Shown here one piece after another: positions 6,534 through 13,550 of a stretch of DNA of 21,222 bases; within the stretch, counting starts at the first letter, position 1; each line of letters begins with the position of its first letter. The translations under genes and the position numbers were made by a program. The notes under the pieces were generated by a model. The model was not told the origin of the DNA. It was given only the letters and a program-made list of their open reading frames with translations, and searched no databases. This DNA is from an uncultured Clostridium sp. (lineage in GTDB: Bacteria; Bacillota; Clostridia; Lachnospirales; Lachnospiraceae), in the NCBI GenBank assembly GCA_945946715.1, contig CAMEWU010000009.1, positions 1 through 21,222 of the forward strand. Reading direction: 5' to 3'.

Positions 6534-7478
6534 ATGAAAAATATGTTAAATTTCAAAGAACACAGCAAAGAAGAATTGATGGACATCCTGAATTTAGCAA
6601 TGGACATGAAGAAATATCCGGAGAAGTATCAGGAGATTCTGAAGGGAAAAAAGTTATATACATTATTTGAGAAGACCTCTACCAGAACCTTCTTGTCCTT
6701 CACCACAGGAATTACAGAATTAGGCGGTACTTATTATAATCAGTTGTGGAAGGATTCTAATTTTGTATTAGGAGAGCCGGTTTCGGAGCTACGTTATGTT
6801 GGAAGAAATGTAGATATTATCATGGCACGGTTAATTAAAAATGAAACCGTAGAAATGTTTGGTGCAAATACAACAGTTCCATTTATTAATGGATGTGACA
6901 GTACCTATCATCCATGCCAGATATTAGCAGATGCACTGACCTTATTAGAAAAGTTCGGCACATTAAATGTTAAATTCTTATATATTGGTGCCAAGAATAA
7001 TGTGTTTAATTCCTTAGTAGAGTTCTTCTCGAAGATGGAGATGGGAACTCTATACGGCTTGACTCCATTGGTAAATGATACAGCAGTCGATGCTGATTTC
7101 TATGAGAAAGCCAAAGCAACCGGTTATTATGTGGAATTAAATCCGGCTATGTCCATGGAAGAGGCAAAGTCTTATGTGAAAGACATGGATGTATTATATA
7201 CAGATACCTGGGTAGACATGGAATTCTTTAATAATCCTGCTTATGCAGAGCAGAAGGAAAAGACTTTAAAAATGATGATGCCATATCAGATTAATGAGGC
7301 ATTCTTAGAAGGCAGTAAGGCTATTGTATTACACGATATGCCAATGCATGTCGGATTCGAAATTTCACAGGAAGTAGTAGATAAGAATTTAGAGCATATC
7401 TTAGATCAGGCAGAAAACCGTCGTCATGCAGAGAAGGCTGTTATGGCAACTTTGCTTGGTAAAGGTGAGATACTCTAA
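6534..7478 (+). CDS. Ornithine carbamoyltransferase-like protein (variant active site)
   Basis: A 314-residue member of the aspartate/ornithine carbamoyltransferase family, which joins carbamoyl phosphate to an amine. The carbamoyl-phosphate motif STRTF is at 49-53 and HPCQ at 126-129. The second-substrate loops differ from classical OTC: DTWVDME (224-230) stands where OTC has a D-x-W-x-S-M-G motif, and HDMP (267-270) replaces the usual HCLP, so the catalytic-region Cys is absent. The true amine may be ornithine or a relative such as acetylornithine, putrescine or another compound. No other arginine genes flank it, so context does not settle this. The start is ATG 6534 after an AAGGGGAA ribosome binding site. 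A consensus promoter and a leader hairpin precede it; a shared terminator follows. Confidence 0.8.
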   Translation: MKNMLNFKEHSKEELMDILNLAMDMKKYPEKYQEILKGKKLYTLFEKTSTRTFLSFTTGITELGGTYYNQLWKDSNFVLGEPVSELRYVGRNVDIIMARLIKNETVEMFGANTTVPFINGCDSTYHPCQILADALTLLEKFGTLNVKFLYIGAKNNVFNSLVEFFSKMEMGTLYGLTPLVNDTAVDADFYEKAKATGYYVELNPAMSMEEAKSYVKDMDVLYTDTWVDMEFFNNPAYAEQKEKTLKMMMPYQINEAFLEGSKAIVLHDMPMHVGFEISQEVVDKNLEHILDQAENRRHAEKAVMATLLGKGEIL

Positions 7479-7527
7479 AGTACGCATGGGTGATACTACC
7501 ATAACGGAAGAATATACAAGAAAATAG

Positions 7528-7575
7528 AAATCCTCCTTAATAGTAATAATCAAACGCTACTTAAGGAGGATTTTT
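7528..7575. terminator. Bidirectional intrinsic terminator
   Basis: AAATCCTCCTTAA (7528-7540) pairs perfectly with TTAAGGAGGATTT (7561-7573), with T-tract on the right and A-rich sequence on the left. It serves the convergent carbamoyltransferase and lipid kinase genes. Confidence 0.85.
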
Positions 7576-7579
7576 ATAT

Positions 7580-8446
7580 TTATGATTCAGAATAACCGGC
7601 ACTTAGTACCTGATACTTGGTGACTCCCAGCACGGTTTCGCCATCAATTTGCAAAGCGGTTGGACGGTCAAATTCTACAGTAATGTTTTTTCCGATTAGA
7701 ATTTCCACCATTTCTGTGTGTTTGACATGTTCCCCTTTGAAGATACTTGGGAAAACCATTAAGGTTTTTAACTTTCCGGAACCATACATAGGAGCGACTG
7801 AAACTGTCTGATTTTTCAGGCGATTTTGATTTGGGGTTACCATCATACCTCCGCCGTAAAATCGTCCATTCATGGTAGGAGCCAGCCATACTTTGTTGTA
7901 TGTATATTCCTTACCGTCCACAGTGATTTTGGCGTTGGTAGGATGGTAATGGAATAATAGTCCTTTTATTGCAATTGACGTATAGTTTATTGGTTTGTTT
8001 GAGGTTTCTTTTATCTGATCTGCAACTTCACAGCAGTATCCATCTATCCCATATCCGATTCCATTGATAAATAGCTGTCTCGTTCCATTTACGATTACAG
8101 TTGGAAGGCTTTTCAAGTATTGGTTAATCGGGAAAGGTGCAGTACCGTCTTCCTTTTCCAAATCATGTAAAAAATCATTGCCGGAGCCGGTAGCATAATA
8201 GAGTACGGTATTTTTTAATTCAAGACCGGCGATGTCATTAGCGAAATGATTTAAGGTTCCATCACCTCCGCAAATGATGATTTGGTCATCTGCTGCAAGC
8301 TGTGACAAGAAATCAGAATAATCACAAATATCAATAATATTGTGAAAAATGAGGGTGGAATCCGGTAACAGGGTGTTTAGTTTTCGTGCTTCTGCTTCGC
8401 CGGTTCCGTTCTTTGAGAGCGGGTTAAATAGTACAAAGTATTTCAT
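7580..8446 (-). CDS. Diacylglycerol kinase-family lipid kinase
   Basis: A 288-residue protein of the DagK/YegS/DgkB catalytic family, which phosphorylates diacylglycerol or related lipids using ATP at the membrane face. The N-terminal FNPLSKNGTG is the nucleotide-site beginning, GGDGTLN (60-66) is the signature ATP motif, and ATGSGNDF (residues about 85-92) is the second conserved Gly-rich motif. The length is normal. The ATG directly abuts the TAA of plsC upstream (zero spacing), and its AAGGAGG lies within the end of plsC, so the two are translationally coupled. With PlsC it suggests a phosphatidic-acid or lipid-recycling unit. The exact lipid substrate is not determined. Confidence 0.88.
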   Translation of the reverse strand: MKYFVLFNPLSKNGTGEAEARKLNTLLPDSTLIFHNIIDICDYSDFLSQLAADDQIIICGGDGTLNHFANDIAGLELKNTVLYYATGSGNDFLHDLEKEDGTAPFPINQYLKSLPTVIVNGTRQLFINGIGYGIDGYCCEVADQIKETSNKPINYTSIAIKGLLFHYHPTNAKITVDGKEYTYNKVWLAPTMNGRFYGGGMMVTPNQNRLKNQTVSVAPMYGSGKLKTLMVFPSIFKGEHVKHTEMVEILIGKNITVEFDRPTALQIDGETVLGVTKYQVLSAGYSES

Positions 8447-9193
8447 TTATAGGTCCTCCTTGCTTTGTAGGGCGTTTTCTATTTTAATACGAACTCGTTC
8501 TCCGATTTCTGATGTTTTGTGAGTTGTCACATAATCAACGGGAAGAGTTTCTAATATGTCCAGATATACATGGGAGCAATGCCAAGGATAGTTGGATTTT
8601 ATGGTCTCTGTACCTTGAATAGCAGCAATTACAATTGGCACTTTTGCTTTTTGGGCAATTTTAAAAACACCATTGTGAAAAGGGAGCAATTCTAATGTTT
8701 TACTTCTGGTTCCCTCTGGATAAACACCAATAGATACCTGGTTGTTAATGATGAGCTGGGCAGCTTTTTGAATGGTAATCATAGCATTCTTTGGATTCTC
8801 CCGATCAATTGCCAGAAAACAGCATTTGCGAATCAGTCTTCCAAAAACAGGAACCTTGAAGTTTTCTGCTTTTGAGATAAATGCGATATCATATTTGGAA
8901 AGTACATACCAGGTTAAGATAGGATCAAATTTGGAACGATGATTGCAGACAAGCACAAATCGTTCTTGTTCCGGTAATTGCTCCAGTCCGGTAGTATGCA
9001 CATGGATTCGGATAAGAACCTGTGCGATTCCGGTTGCACTATTTAATAGGATTCGATAAAACCGGCTGTGTTTTTCGTACTCCCGGTCTGGAGGTACGAG
9101 AAGTGCGGCAATTACCAGCAACAGAATATAACCGATTATCAGTGCCAATAGGCATAGACAGATGATACATAAGACTTTCATATTGTCGTTCAC
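8447..9193 (-). CDS. plsC: 1-acyl-sn-glycerol-3-phosphate acyltransferase (PlsC-like)
   Basis: A 248-residue membrane-bound acyltransferase that adds the second acyl chain in phosphatidic acid synthesis. An N-terminal hydrophobic segment (about 7-33) anchors it. NHRSKFD (84-90) is the catalytic NHX4D box, and PEGTRS (159-164) is the glycerophosphate-binding motif. The start is either GTG 9193 or ATG 9181, four codons later; neither has a strong ribosome binding site, so the choice is uncertain. It is followed without gap by the lipid kinase gene. Upstream is the ferredoxin gene, separated by a stem-loop at 9206-9259. Confidence 0.88.
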   Translation of the reverse strand: MNDNMKVLCIICLCLLALIIGYILLLVIAALLVPPDREYEKHSRFYRILLNSATGIAQVLIRIHVHTTGLEQLPEQERFVLVCNHRSKFDPILTWYVLSKYDIAFISKAENFKVPVFGRLIRKCCFLAIDRENPKNAMITIQKAAQLIINNQVSIGVYPEGTRSKTLELLPFHNGVFKIAQKAKVPIVIAAIQGTETIKSNYPWHCSHVYLDILETLPVDYVTTHKTSEIGERVRIKIENALQSKEDL

Positions 9194-9205
9194 TTTCTAA
9201 AATAG

Positions 9206-9259
9206 AACCGCCGTCCTTCACGGATACTTTGTCAGTCAGTCCAGTGTAAGACGGCGGTT
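9206..9259 (-). repeat. Inverted repeat between ferredoxin and plsC genes
   Basis: AACCGCCGTC (9206-9215) and GACGGCGGTT (9250-9259) pair perfectly; partial pairing continues inward (CTTCAC with GTGTAAG). The tail on the minus strand is only moderately T-rich (CTATTTT), so this may be a leaky terminator after the ferredoxin gene or an mRNA processing structure. Confidence 0.6.
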
Positions 9260-9282
9260 AAATTGATGAATAAATGCTTATA

Positions 9283-9453
9283 TTATTCTTCTGAAATTGC
9301 TCCTGCTGGACAAGAACCAGCACAAGAACCGCAACTAATGCAGGTATCTGCATCAATTACAAACTGTCCATCACCTTCAGAAATAGCACCAACCGGGCAA
9401 GAACCGGCACAAGCGCCGCATGATAAACAAGCGTCAGAAATAACGAATGCCAT
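9283..9453 (-). CDS. 2[4Fe-4S] ferredoxin, 56 residues
   Basis: A small clostridial-type ferredoxin with two CxxCxxCxxxCP clusters: Cys 9, 12, 15, 19 and Cys 38, 41, 44, 48. The two halves (SCGACAGSCPVGAISE and SCGSCAGSCPAGAISE) are near copies of each other, and the DNA reflects this internal duplication. It is a low-potential electron carrier in the cytoplasm. ATG 9453 is preceded by AAGGAGG with good spacing. It lies directly downstream of pflA in the same orientation; reducing the [4Fe-4S] cluster of the activase is a plausible job, but in anaerobes such ferredoxins serve many enzymes, so this is inference. Confidence 0.92.
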   Translation of the reverse strand: MAFVISDACLSCGACAGSCPVGAISEGDGQFVIDADTCISCGSCAGSCPAGAISEE

Positions 9454-9562
9454 AACGTATATCCTCCTTATTTTTCATCATTATAAATTGATTTTAAGCC
9501 TTTTTATGCATTATAGCAAGTAGAACTTTTAGGAAAAATGTCAAAAGTCAGATGTTTTTCTG

Positions 9563-10321
9563 TTATTTTGACAATTCGCTCCGTCGCTTTTTAATTCCGT
9601 CGATAATATGTGATTTAGCAATAATGGCTTCATTGCTGGTCAGTGCCGGAACTCCTTTTAGCGGATACTCAATTCCTAGATTTTTATACTTTGCTTCTCC
9701 CATTGTATGATACGGAAGCACGTCTAATGCCTTTAAATTTGGTAATCCTCCAATAAAATAGCCCAGACGTGTTAGCTCATCTTCCTGATCTGTAATTCCC
9801 GGAACAATGACATGGCGAATCCAAACAGGGATGTTCTTCTCTGCCAGATATTTTGCAAAATCCAGAATGTTATCATTTGGTTGCTGGGTTAGTTTTTTGT
9901 GTCCCTCCGGATCAATATGCTTGATATCCAACATTACTAAATCTGTTACCGTACAAAGCTTATCGAATTTTGCAAGGATTTCCGGTTCGTTTCTGCGGAA
10001 CATAATTCCGGAAGTATCCAGACAGGTGTGGATGCCTTTTGCTTTCGCTTGTGTAAATAATTCAGTCAGAAAATCAATCTGTACTAGTGGCTCTCCACCG
10101 GTAGCGGTTAATCCTCCGCCATTCATGTAGAATTCTTTGTTTTGATCATAGTAGTCCAGAATCTCTTCTACGGTTCTTTCTTCGCCGCCGTCAAAGGACC
10201 AGGTATCCGGATTGTGACAGTATGCACACCGCATAGGGCATCCCTTAAAAAATACAACAAATCGGGTGCCTGGACCATCTACAGTACCAAAGGTTTCAAT
10301 TGAATGTATATGCCCAATCAT
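9563..10321 (-). CDS. pflA: Pyruvate formate-lyase activating enzyme (radical SAM)
   Basis: A 252-residue radical SAM enzyme that uses S-adenosylmethionine and a reduced [4Fe-4S] cluster to abstract hydrogen from the catalytic glycine of pyruvate formate-lyase. The cluster motif CxxxCxxC is at Cys 28, 32, 35 (GCPMRCAYCHNPD), and the SAM-binding GGEP is at 75-78. The N-terminus (IHSIETFGTVDGPGTRFVVF) is characteristic of glycyl-radical activases. There is no inserted ferredoxin domain, as in PflA rather than the larger GRE activases. It has its own promoter (10383-10412) and a good ribosome binding site (AGGAGG) and is separated from the upstream split pfl genes by a terminator and tandem repeats, so levels may be set independently. 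Confidence 0.93.
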   Translation of the reverse strand: MIGHIHSIETFGTVDGPGTRFVVFFKGCPMRCAYCHNPDTWSFDGGEERTVEEILDYYDQNKEFYMNGGGLTATGGEPLVQIDFLTELFTQAKAKGIHTCLDTSGIMFRRNEPEILAKFDKLCTVTDLVMLDIKHIDPEGHKKLTQQPNDNILDFAKYLAEKNIPVWIRHVIVPGITDQEDELTRLGYFIGGLPNLKALDVLPYHTMGEAKYKNLGIEYPLKGVPALTSNEAIIAKSHIIDGIKKRRSELSK

Positions 10322-10382
10322 AATAATTCCTCCTAAAGTAAATTATTTTAATTATGATTTTATTTATTTTTAAACCATATTT

Positions 10383-10412
10383 ATTATACACCTGTTAAAG
10401 AGAGAAAGGCAA
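10383..10412 (-). promoter_or_regulatory. Promoter of pflA
   Basis: On the minus strand TTGCCT (10412-10407), an 18-base spacer and TATAAT (10388-10383). It gives pflA transcription independent of the split pfl operon. Confidence 0.6.
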
Positions 10413-10426
10413 CTGTTAGGTATTGG

Positions 10427-10650
10427 TTACAAGCCATGCACTATCTCGATTCCGCGTTGCTTCATCTCGATAGACGGCTGTCGCCGTATACAAAAAGACT
10501 GCCACCATCAAAAAAGTATGCAAGCATCCTTTGAAGGCTTACAAGCCATGCCTATCTCGTCTCTACTTCGTTGCGACTCGGTAGACGGCTGTCGCCGTAT
10601 AAAAATGACAGCTACCAGATAAGAGTGTGCAAGCACCCTCCCTCTGGTAG
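10427..10650. repeat. Tandem ~112-bp repeat, two units, filling most of the pfl-pflA intergenic region
   Basis: Unit 1 starts at 10427 and unit 2 at 10539. Both begin TTACAAGCCATGC, continue with CTATCTCG, then share AGACGGCTGTCGCCGTAT (containing the hairpin ACGGC-TGTC-GCCGT) and a later block AGTrTGCAAGCAyCCT. Unit 2 carries a full terminator stem, while the matching part of unit 1 (GACTGCCACCA) has lost its right arm. GCATGGCTTGT at 10662-10672 inversely matches the unit ends. No coding potential is seen in this 358-base gap beyond the pflA promoter. Confidence 0.75.
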
Positions 10651-10661
10651 CTGTCATTTTT
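10601..10661 (-). terminator. Terminator of the split pfl operon
   Basis: Perfect 19-base arms, 10601-10619 and 10643-10661 (core TGACAGCTACCAGA with TCTGGTAGCTGTCA), with a 23-base loop that can itself fold (GTGC/GCAC). It ends in Ts in both directions. It lies about 20 bases past the stop of the glycyl-radical subunit. Confidence 0.88.
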
Positions 10662-10679
10662 GCATGGCTTGTAGCTAGA

Positions 10680-10919
10680 CTACATAGCCTGATGGAATGT
10701 TCTTGAGATTACGTCATTCTGCTGTTCTGGAGTTAACTTGATGAAGTTTACTGCGTATCCAGATACACGAATGGTTAACTGTGGATAGTTCTCCGGATGC
10801 TTCTGAGCATCAAGTAAAGTATCTCTGTTTAATACATTTACATTTAAGTGATATCCGCCTTTTGAAATGTATCCATCTAACATGTTTACTAAGTTATCAA
10901 CCTGCTGTGTTGCTGCCAT
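10680..10919 (-). CDS. Stand-alone glycyl-radical subunit of pyruvate formate-lyase (GrcA/YfiD-like)
   Basis: A 79-residue protein equivalent to the last part of a full-length PFL. YPQLTIRVSGYAVNF contains the radical glycine, Gly54, and DVISRTFHQAM is the expected C-terminus. The segment before it (VDNLVNMLDGYISKGGYH, NVNVLNRDTLLDA) corresponds to the linker and start of the radical domain in one-piece PFL. In Escherichia coli a similar protein (YfiD/GrcA) is a spare part for oxygen-damaged PFL. Here the neighbouring body lacks this domain, so this protein is probably an essential subunit (inference). It has its own AGGAGG ribosome binding site before ATG 10919, and it is last in the operon, before a strong terminator. 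PflA is the expected activator. Confidence 0.92.
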   Translation of the reverse strand: MAATQQVDNLVNMLDGYISKGGYHLNVNVLNRDTLLDAQKHPENYPQLTIRVSGYAVNFIKLTPEQQNDVISRTFHQAM

Positions 10920-10964
10920 AATAATTACCTCCTAATTTGATTAAAATTTAATATAAAATGATTG

Positions 10965-11180
10965 TTACTTTTTCAGTTCCTCGTCCATACCTTCCATTAA
11001 GGTTGGTACCTGACAGGCAAGATCACCTTTTGCACAATCTGTGCAGCCTAAGGTTTCAACTGCTTTATCTAAGGAACCGTTAGGGTCTTCCACGGACACA
11101 TTTACATGTCCGTGGCCGTTGCCCATCATATTGTCTAACATTGAAACAATGTCATCGACTGTACTTAATTTATCGCCCAT
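10965..11180 (-). CDS. Small Cys-containing protein, N-terminal paralogue of the glycyl-radical subunit
   Basis: A 71-residue protein of unknown function between the PFL body and the radical subunit. Its first half (VDDIVSMLDNMMGNGHGHVNVSV, split here: VDDIVSMLDNM and GHGHVNVSV) aligns with the radical subunit (VDNLVNMLDGY and GGYHLNVNV), and LDKA matches LLDA. After that the sequences part: there is no RVSGY motif, and instead three cysteines at 46, 49 and 56 (GCTDCAKGDLAC). It ends in an acidic helix (MEGMDEELKK). A ribosome binding site (AAGGAGG) precedes ATG 11180. It could hold or cap the body while the radical subunit is away, sense redox state or bind metal through CxxC; all of this is inference. 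It is not a frameshifted piece, because both flanking genes are complete at their ends. Confidence 0.8.
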   Translation of the reverse strand: MGDKLSTVDDIVSMLDNMMGNGHGHVNVSVEDPNGSLDKAVETLGCTDCAKGDLACQVPTLMEGMDEELKK

Positions 11181-11227
11181 CGAAAAACCTCCTTGGTTTA
11201 GAACTGCGGACTATAAGTCAGCCTGCA

Positions 11228-13267
11228 TTACTTGCTTAAGTCGATATCGATGTCACCAGCGAAAATCTGATCTTCCTTACCAAGAGCGCCAGGGATAATT
11301 GTGAAGGTATTAGAAATACCATCCTGAGCATCCTTGAATGGAATCTTAGCTACTGAAGACAGAGAAGCTACTGCACCGTGAGTATCTCTCTGGTGAAGTG
11401 GGTTAGCACCTGGAGCAAATGGTGCACCGTGCTTTCTACCACATGGAGTATCACCTGTATTCTTACCATATGTTACGTTAGAAGTAATGGTTAAGATAGA
11501 CTGTGTTGGGATACCATTTCTGTATACATGGTGCTTACGAAGCTTATCCATGAAGGTTGTTACAACGTATGTTGCAATAGAATCTACACGGTCATCGTTG
11601 TTACCATACTTAGGGAAATCGCCAGTTGTTTCATAACTTACAACGATGCCCTGCTCATTACGGATTGGCTTAACAGTTGCGTACTTGATAGCTGATAATG
11701 AGTCAGCTACTACAGAAAGACCTGCAACACCAGTTGCGAAGTATCTCTTAACATCTCTGTCATGTAATGCCATCTGAATTCTTTCATAAGCGTACTTATC
11801 ATGCATATAGTGAATGATGTTCAAAGCACTTACATATACACGTGCTAACCATTCCATCATATCATCGAATTTAGCCATTACATCATCATAGTCAAGGACA
11901 TCGCCTTCAACCGGACGGTACTTAGGACCAACCTGTACACCGGTACATTCATCAACACCACCGTTGATAGCGTACAGTAAGCACTTAGCAAGGTTTGCTC
12001 TGGCACCAAAGAACTGCATTTCCTTACCGATAACCATAGAAGATACGCAACAAGCGATACCATAGTCATCGCCATGTAAAGGTCTCATTAAGTCGTCGTT
12101 CTCATACTGGATAGAAGAAGACTTGATAGACATCTTTGCACAGAACTGCTTCCAACCCATAGGAAGTCTGGTAGACCATAATACAGTCATGTTTGGTTCT
12201 GGTGAAGTACCTAAGTTATTCAAAGTATTTAAGTAACGGAAGCTCATCTTAGAAACTAAGGTACGTCCGTCAACACCCATACCACCTAATGATTCAGTTA
12301 CCCATACAGGGTCACCGGCGAAAATCTGGTTGTACTCTGGAGTACGAGCAAATTTAACAAGTCTTAACTTCATTACGAAATGGTCAACCATTTCCTGAAT
12401 TTCTTCCTCAGTAAACTTACCGTTCTTTAAGTCTCTCTCAGCATAGATATCTAAGAAAGTAGCAGTACGTCCTAAAGACATTGCAGCACCGTTCTGCTCT
12501 TTTACTGCTCCTAAGTATCCGAAGTATGTCCACTGGATTGCTTCCTGTACGTTAGAAGCTGGCTTAGAAATATCAAAACCATAAGATGCAGCCATCTTGG
12601 TCAATTCCTGTAAAGCACGAATCTGCTCGGCAATTTCTTCCTTGCCACGAATTACATCATCAGTATATACATTACCAAATGATTCCTTCTGTGCTTTCTT
12701 GTCTTCGATTAAGAAGTCTGTACCATAAAGAGCAACTCTTCTGTAGTCACCGATGATACGTCCACGACCATATGCATCTGGCAAACCGGTGATGATATGG
12801 TTGGTACGGCATTTTCTGATTTCAGCATCGTAAACATCAAATACACCAGCGTTATGTGTCTTTCTGTGTGTTGTAAAGAACTCAACAATTTCAGGATCTA
12901 CCTGATAACCATTATCCTCACAAGCCTTCATAGCCATACGGATACCACCGTATACATTCATACCTCTCTTGAAAGGCTTATCAGTCTGGAAACCAACGAT
13001 CTTTTCCTTGTCTTTGTCAAGGTATCCAGGACCATGAGAAGTTAAAGTAGAAACAACCTTGGTATCCATATCCAGAACACCGCCTGCTTCTCTTTCTTTC
13101 TTTGATAAATCAAGTACCTGTGCCCATAAGTCTTTTGTTGCCTGAGTAGGACCAGCTAAGAAAGCGTCATCTCCCTCGTATGGAGTGTAATTCTTTTGAA
13201 TAAAGTCTCTTACGTCAACAACTCTCTGCCACTCGCCGCCTACAAATTCATTCCATTCAGAACCCAT
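11228..13267 (-). CDS. pflB: Pyruvate formate-lyase catalytic body lacking the glycyl-radical domain
   Basis: A 679-residue protein that converts pyruvate and CoA to acetyl-CoA and formate in anaerobic fermentation. The N-terminal PFL domain is complete (WNEFVGGEW, VYGGIRMA, HNAGVFDVYD), and the catalytic Cys pair is present at 406-407 (DYGIACCVSS). One-piece PFLs are about 740-760 residues and end with the RVSGYA glycyl-radical domain. This one stops after TIIPGALGKEDQIFAGDID, exactly before that domain. The missing domain is encoded two genes downstream (10680-10919). The body plus the small subunit sum to 758 residues, the length of a normal PFL. ATG 13267 has an AAGGAGG ribosome binding site, and a good promoter lies at 13336-13364. 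The upstream region is divergent from the DUF218 gene. Confidence 0.93.
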   Translation of the reverse strand: MGSEWNEFVGGEWQRVVDVRDFIQKNYTPYEGDDAFLAGPTQATKDLWAQVLDLSKKEREAGGVLDMDTKVVSTLTSHGPGYLDKDKEKIVGFQTDKPFKRGMNVYGGIRMAMKACEDNGYQVDPEIVEFFTTHRKTHNAGVFDVYDAEIRKCRTNHIITGLPDAYGRGRIIGDYRRVALYGTDFLIEDKKAQKESFGNVYTDDVIRGKEEIAEQIRALQELTKMAASYGFDISKPASNVQEAIQWTYFGYLGAVKEQNGAAMSLGRTATFLDIYAERDLKNGKFTEEEIQEMVDHFVMKLRLVKFARTPEYNQIFAGDPVWVTESLGGMGVDGRTLVSKMSFRYLNTLNNLGTSPEPNMTVLWSTRLPMGWKQFCAKMSIKSSSIQYENDDLMRPLHGDDYGIACCVSSMVIGKEMQFFGARANLAKCLLYAINGGVDECTGVQVGPKYRPVEGDVLDYDDVMAKFDDMMEWLARVYVSALNIIHYMHDKYAYERIQMALHDRDVKRYFATGVAGLSVVADSLSAIKYATVKPIRNEQGIVVSYETTGDFPKYGNNDDRVDSIATYVVTTFMDKLRKHHVYRNGIPTQSILTITSNVTYGKNTGDTPCGRKHGAPFAPGANPLHQRDTHGAVASLSSVAKIPFKDAQDGISNTFTIIPGALGKEDQIFAGDIDIDLSK

Positions 13268-13335
13268 TTTTGTAAAATCCTCCTTAAAAATATAGTATAA
13301 AATGAAAGGGTAATCCCTTCGATTTCTATGGTTTT

Positions 13336-13364
13336 ATTATAAATGCATATTGTATACACGTCAA
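13336..13364 (-). promoter_or_regulatory. Promoter of the split pfl operon
   Basis: On the minus strand TTGACG (13364-13359), a 17-base spacer and TATAAT (13341-13336). The leader of about 60 nt contains a small hairpin (AAGGG-TAAT-CCCTT at 13306-13319) before the ribosome binding site. Confidence 0.8.
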
Positions 13365-13384
13365 TCAAATTCAGGTAAAATCCG

Positions 13385-13402
13385 TGTACTTTTTTTAGTA
13401 CA
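13385..13402. promoter_or_regulatory. Palindrome upstream of the pfl promoter, candidate operator
   Basis: TGTACT-N6-AGTACA is a perfect inverted repeat about 20 bases upstream of the pfl -35 box. It does not fit the Rex or classical FNR/CRP consensus well, so the regulator is unknown. Confidence 0.4.
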
Positions 13403-13445
13403 TTCGTAGTGAAAAAACCTTGTAAAATGGGTGCATATAGGCAAT

Positions 13446-13474
13446 TTGCATAAATGTTTTGAATGGGGTATCAT
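13446..13474 (+). promoter_or_regulatory. Possible promoter of the DUF218 gene
   Basis: TTGCAT (13446-13451), a 17-base spacer and TATCAT (13469-13474). The -35 is weak, so this is tentative. Confidence 0.35.
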
Positions 13475-13550
13475 TAGGTTGTGGTAACAGGGCGGAGATG
13501 CCACAAGATATAGAATTTTATTGGGAATTTTGAAAAAGGAGAAATAAAAG

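Noticed and set aside
10680..13267. The split PFL as a sequencing error or recent frameshift
   Set aside because: The body ends at a natural domain border, the middle gene has its own start and end, and all three genes have proper ribosome binding sites. One indel could not produce this.
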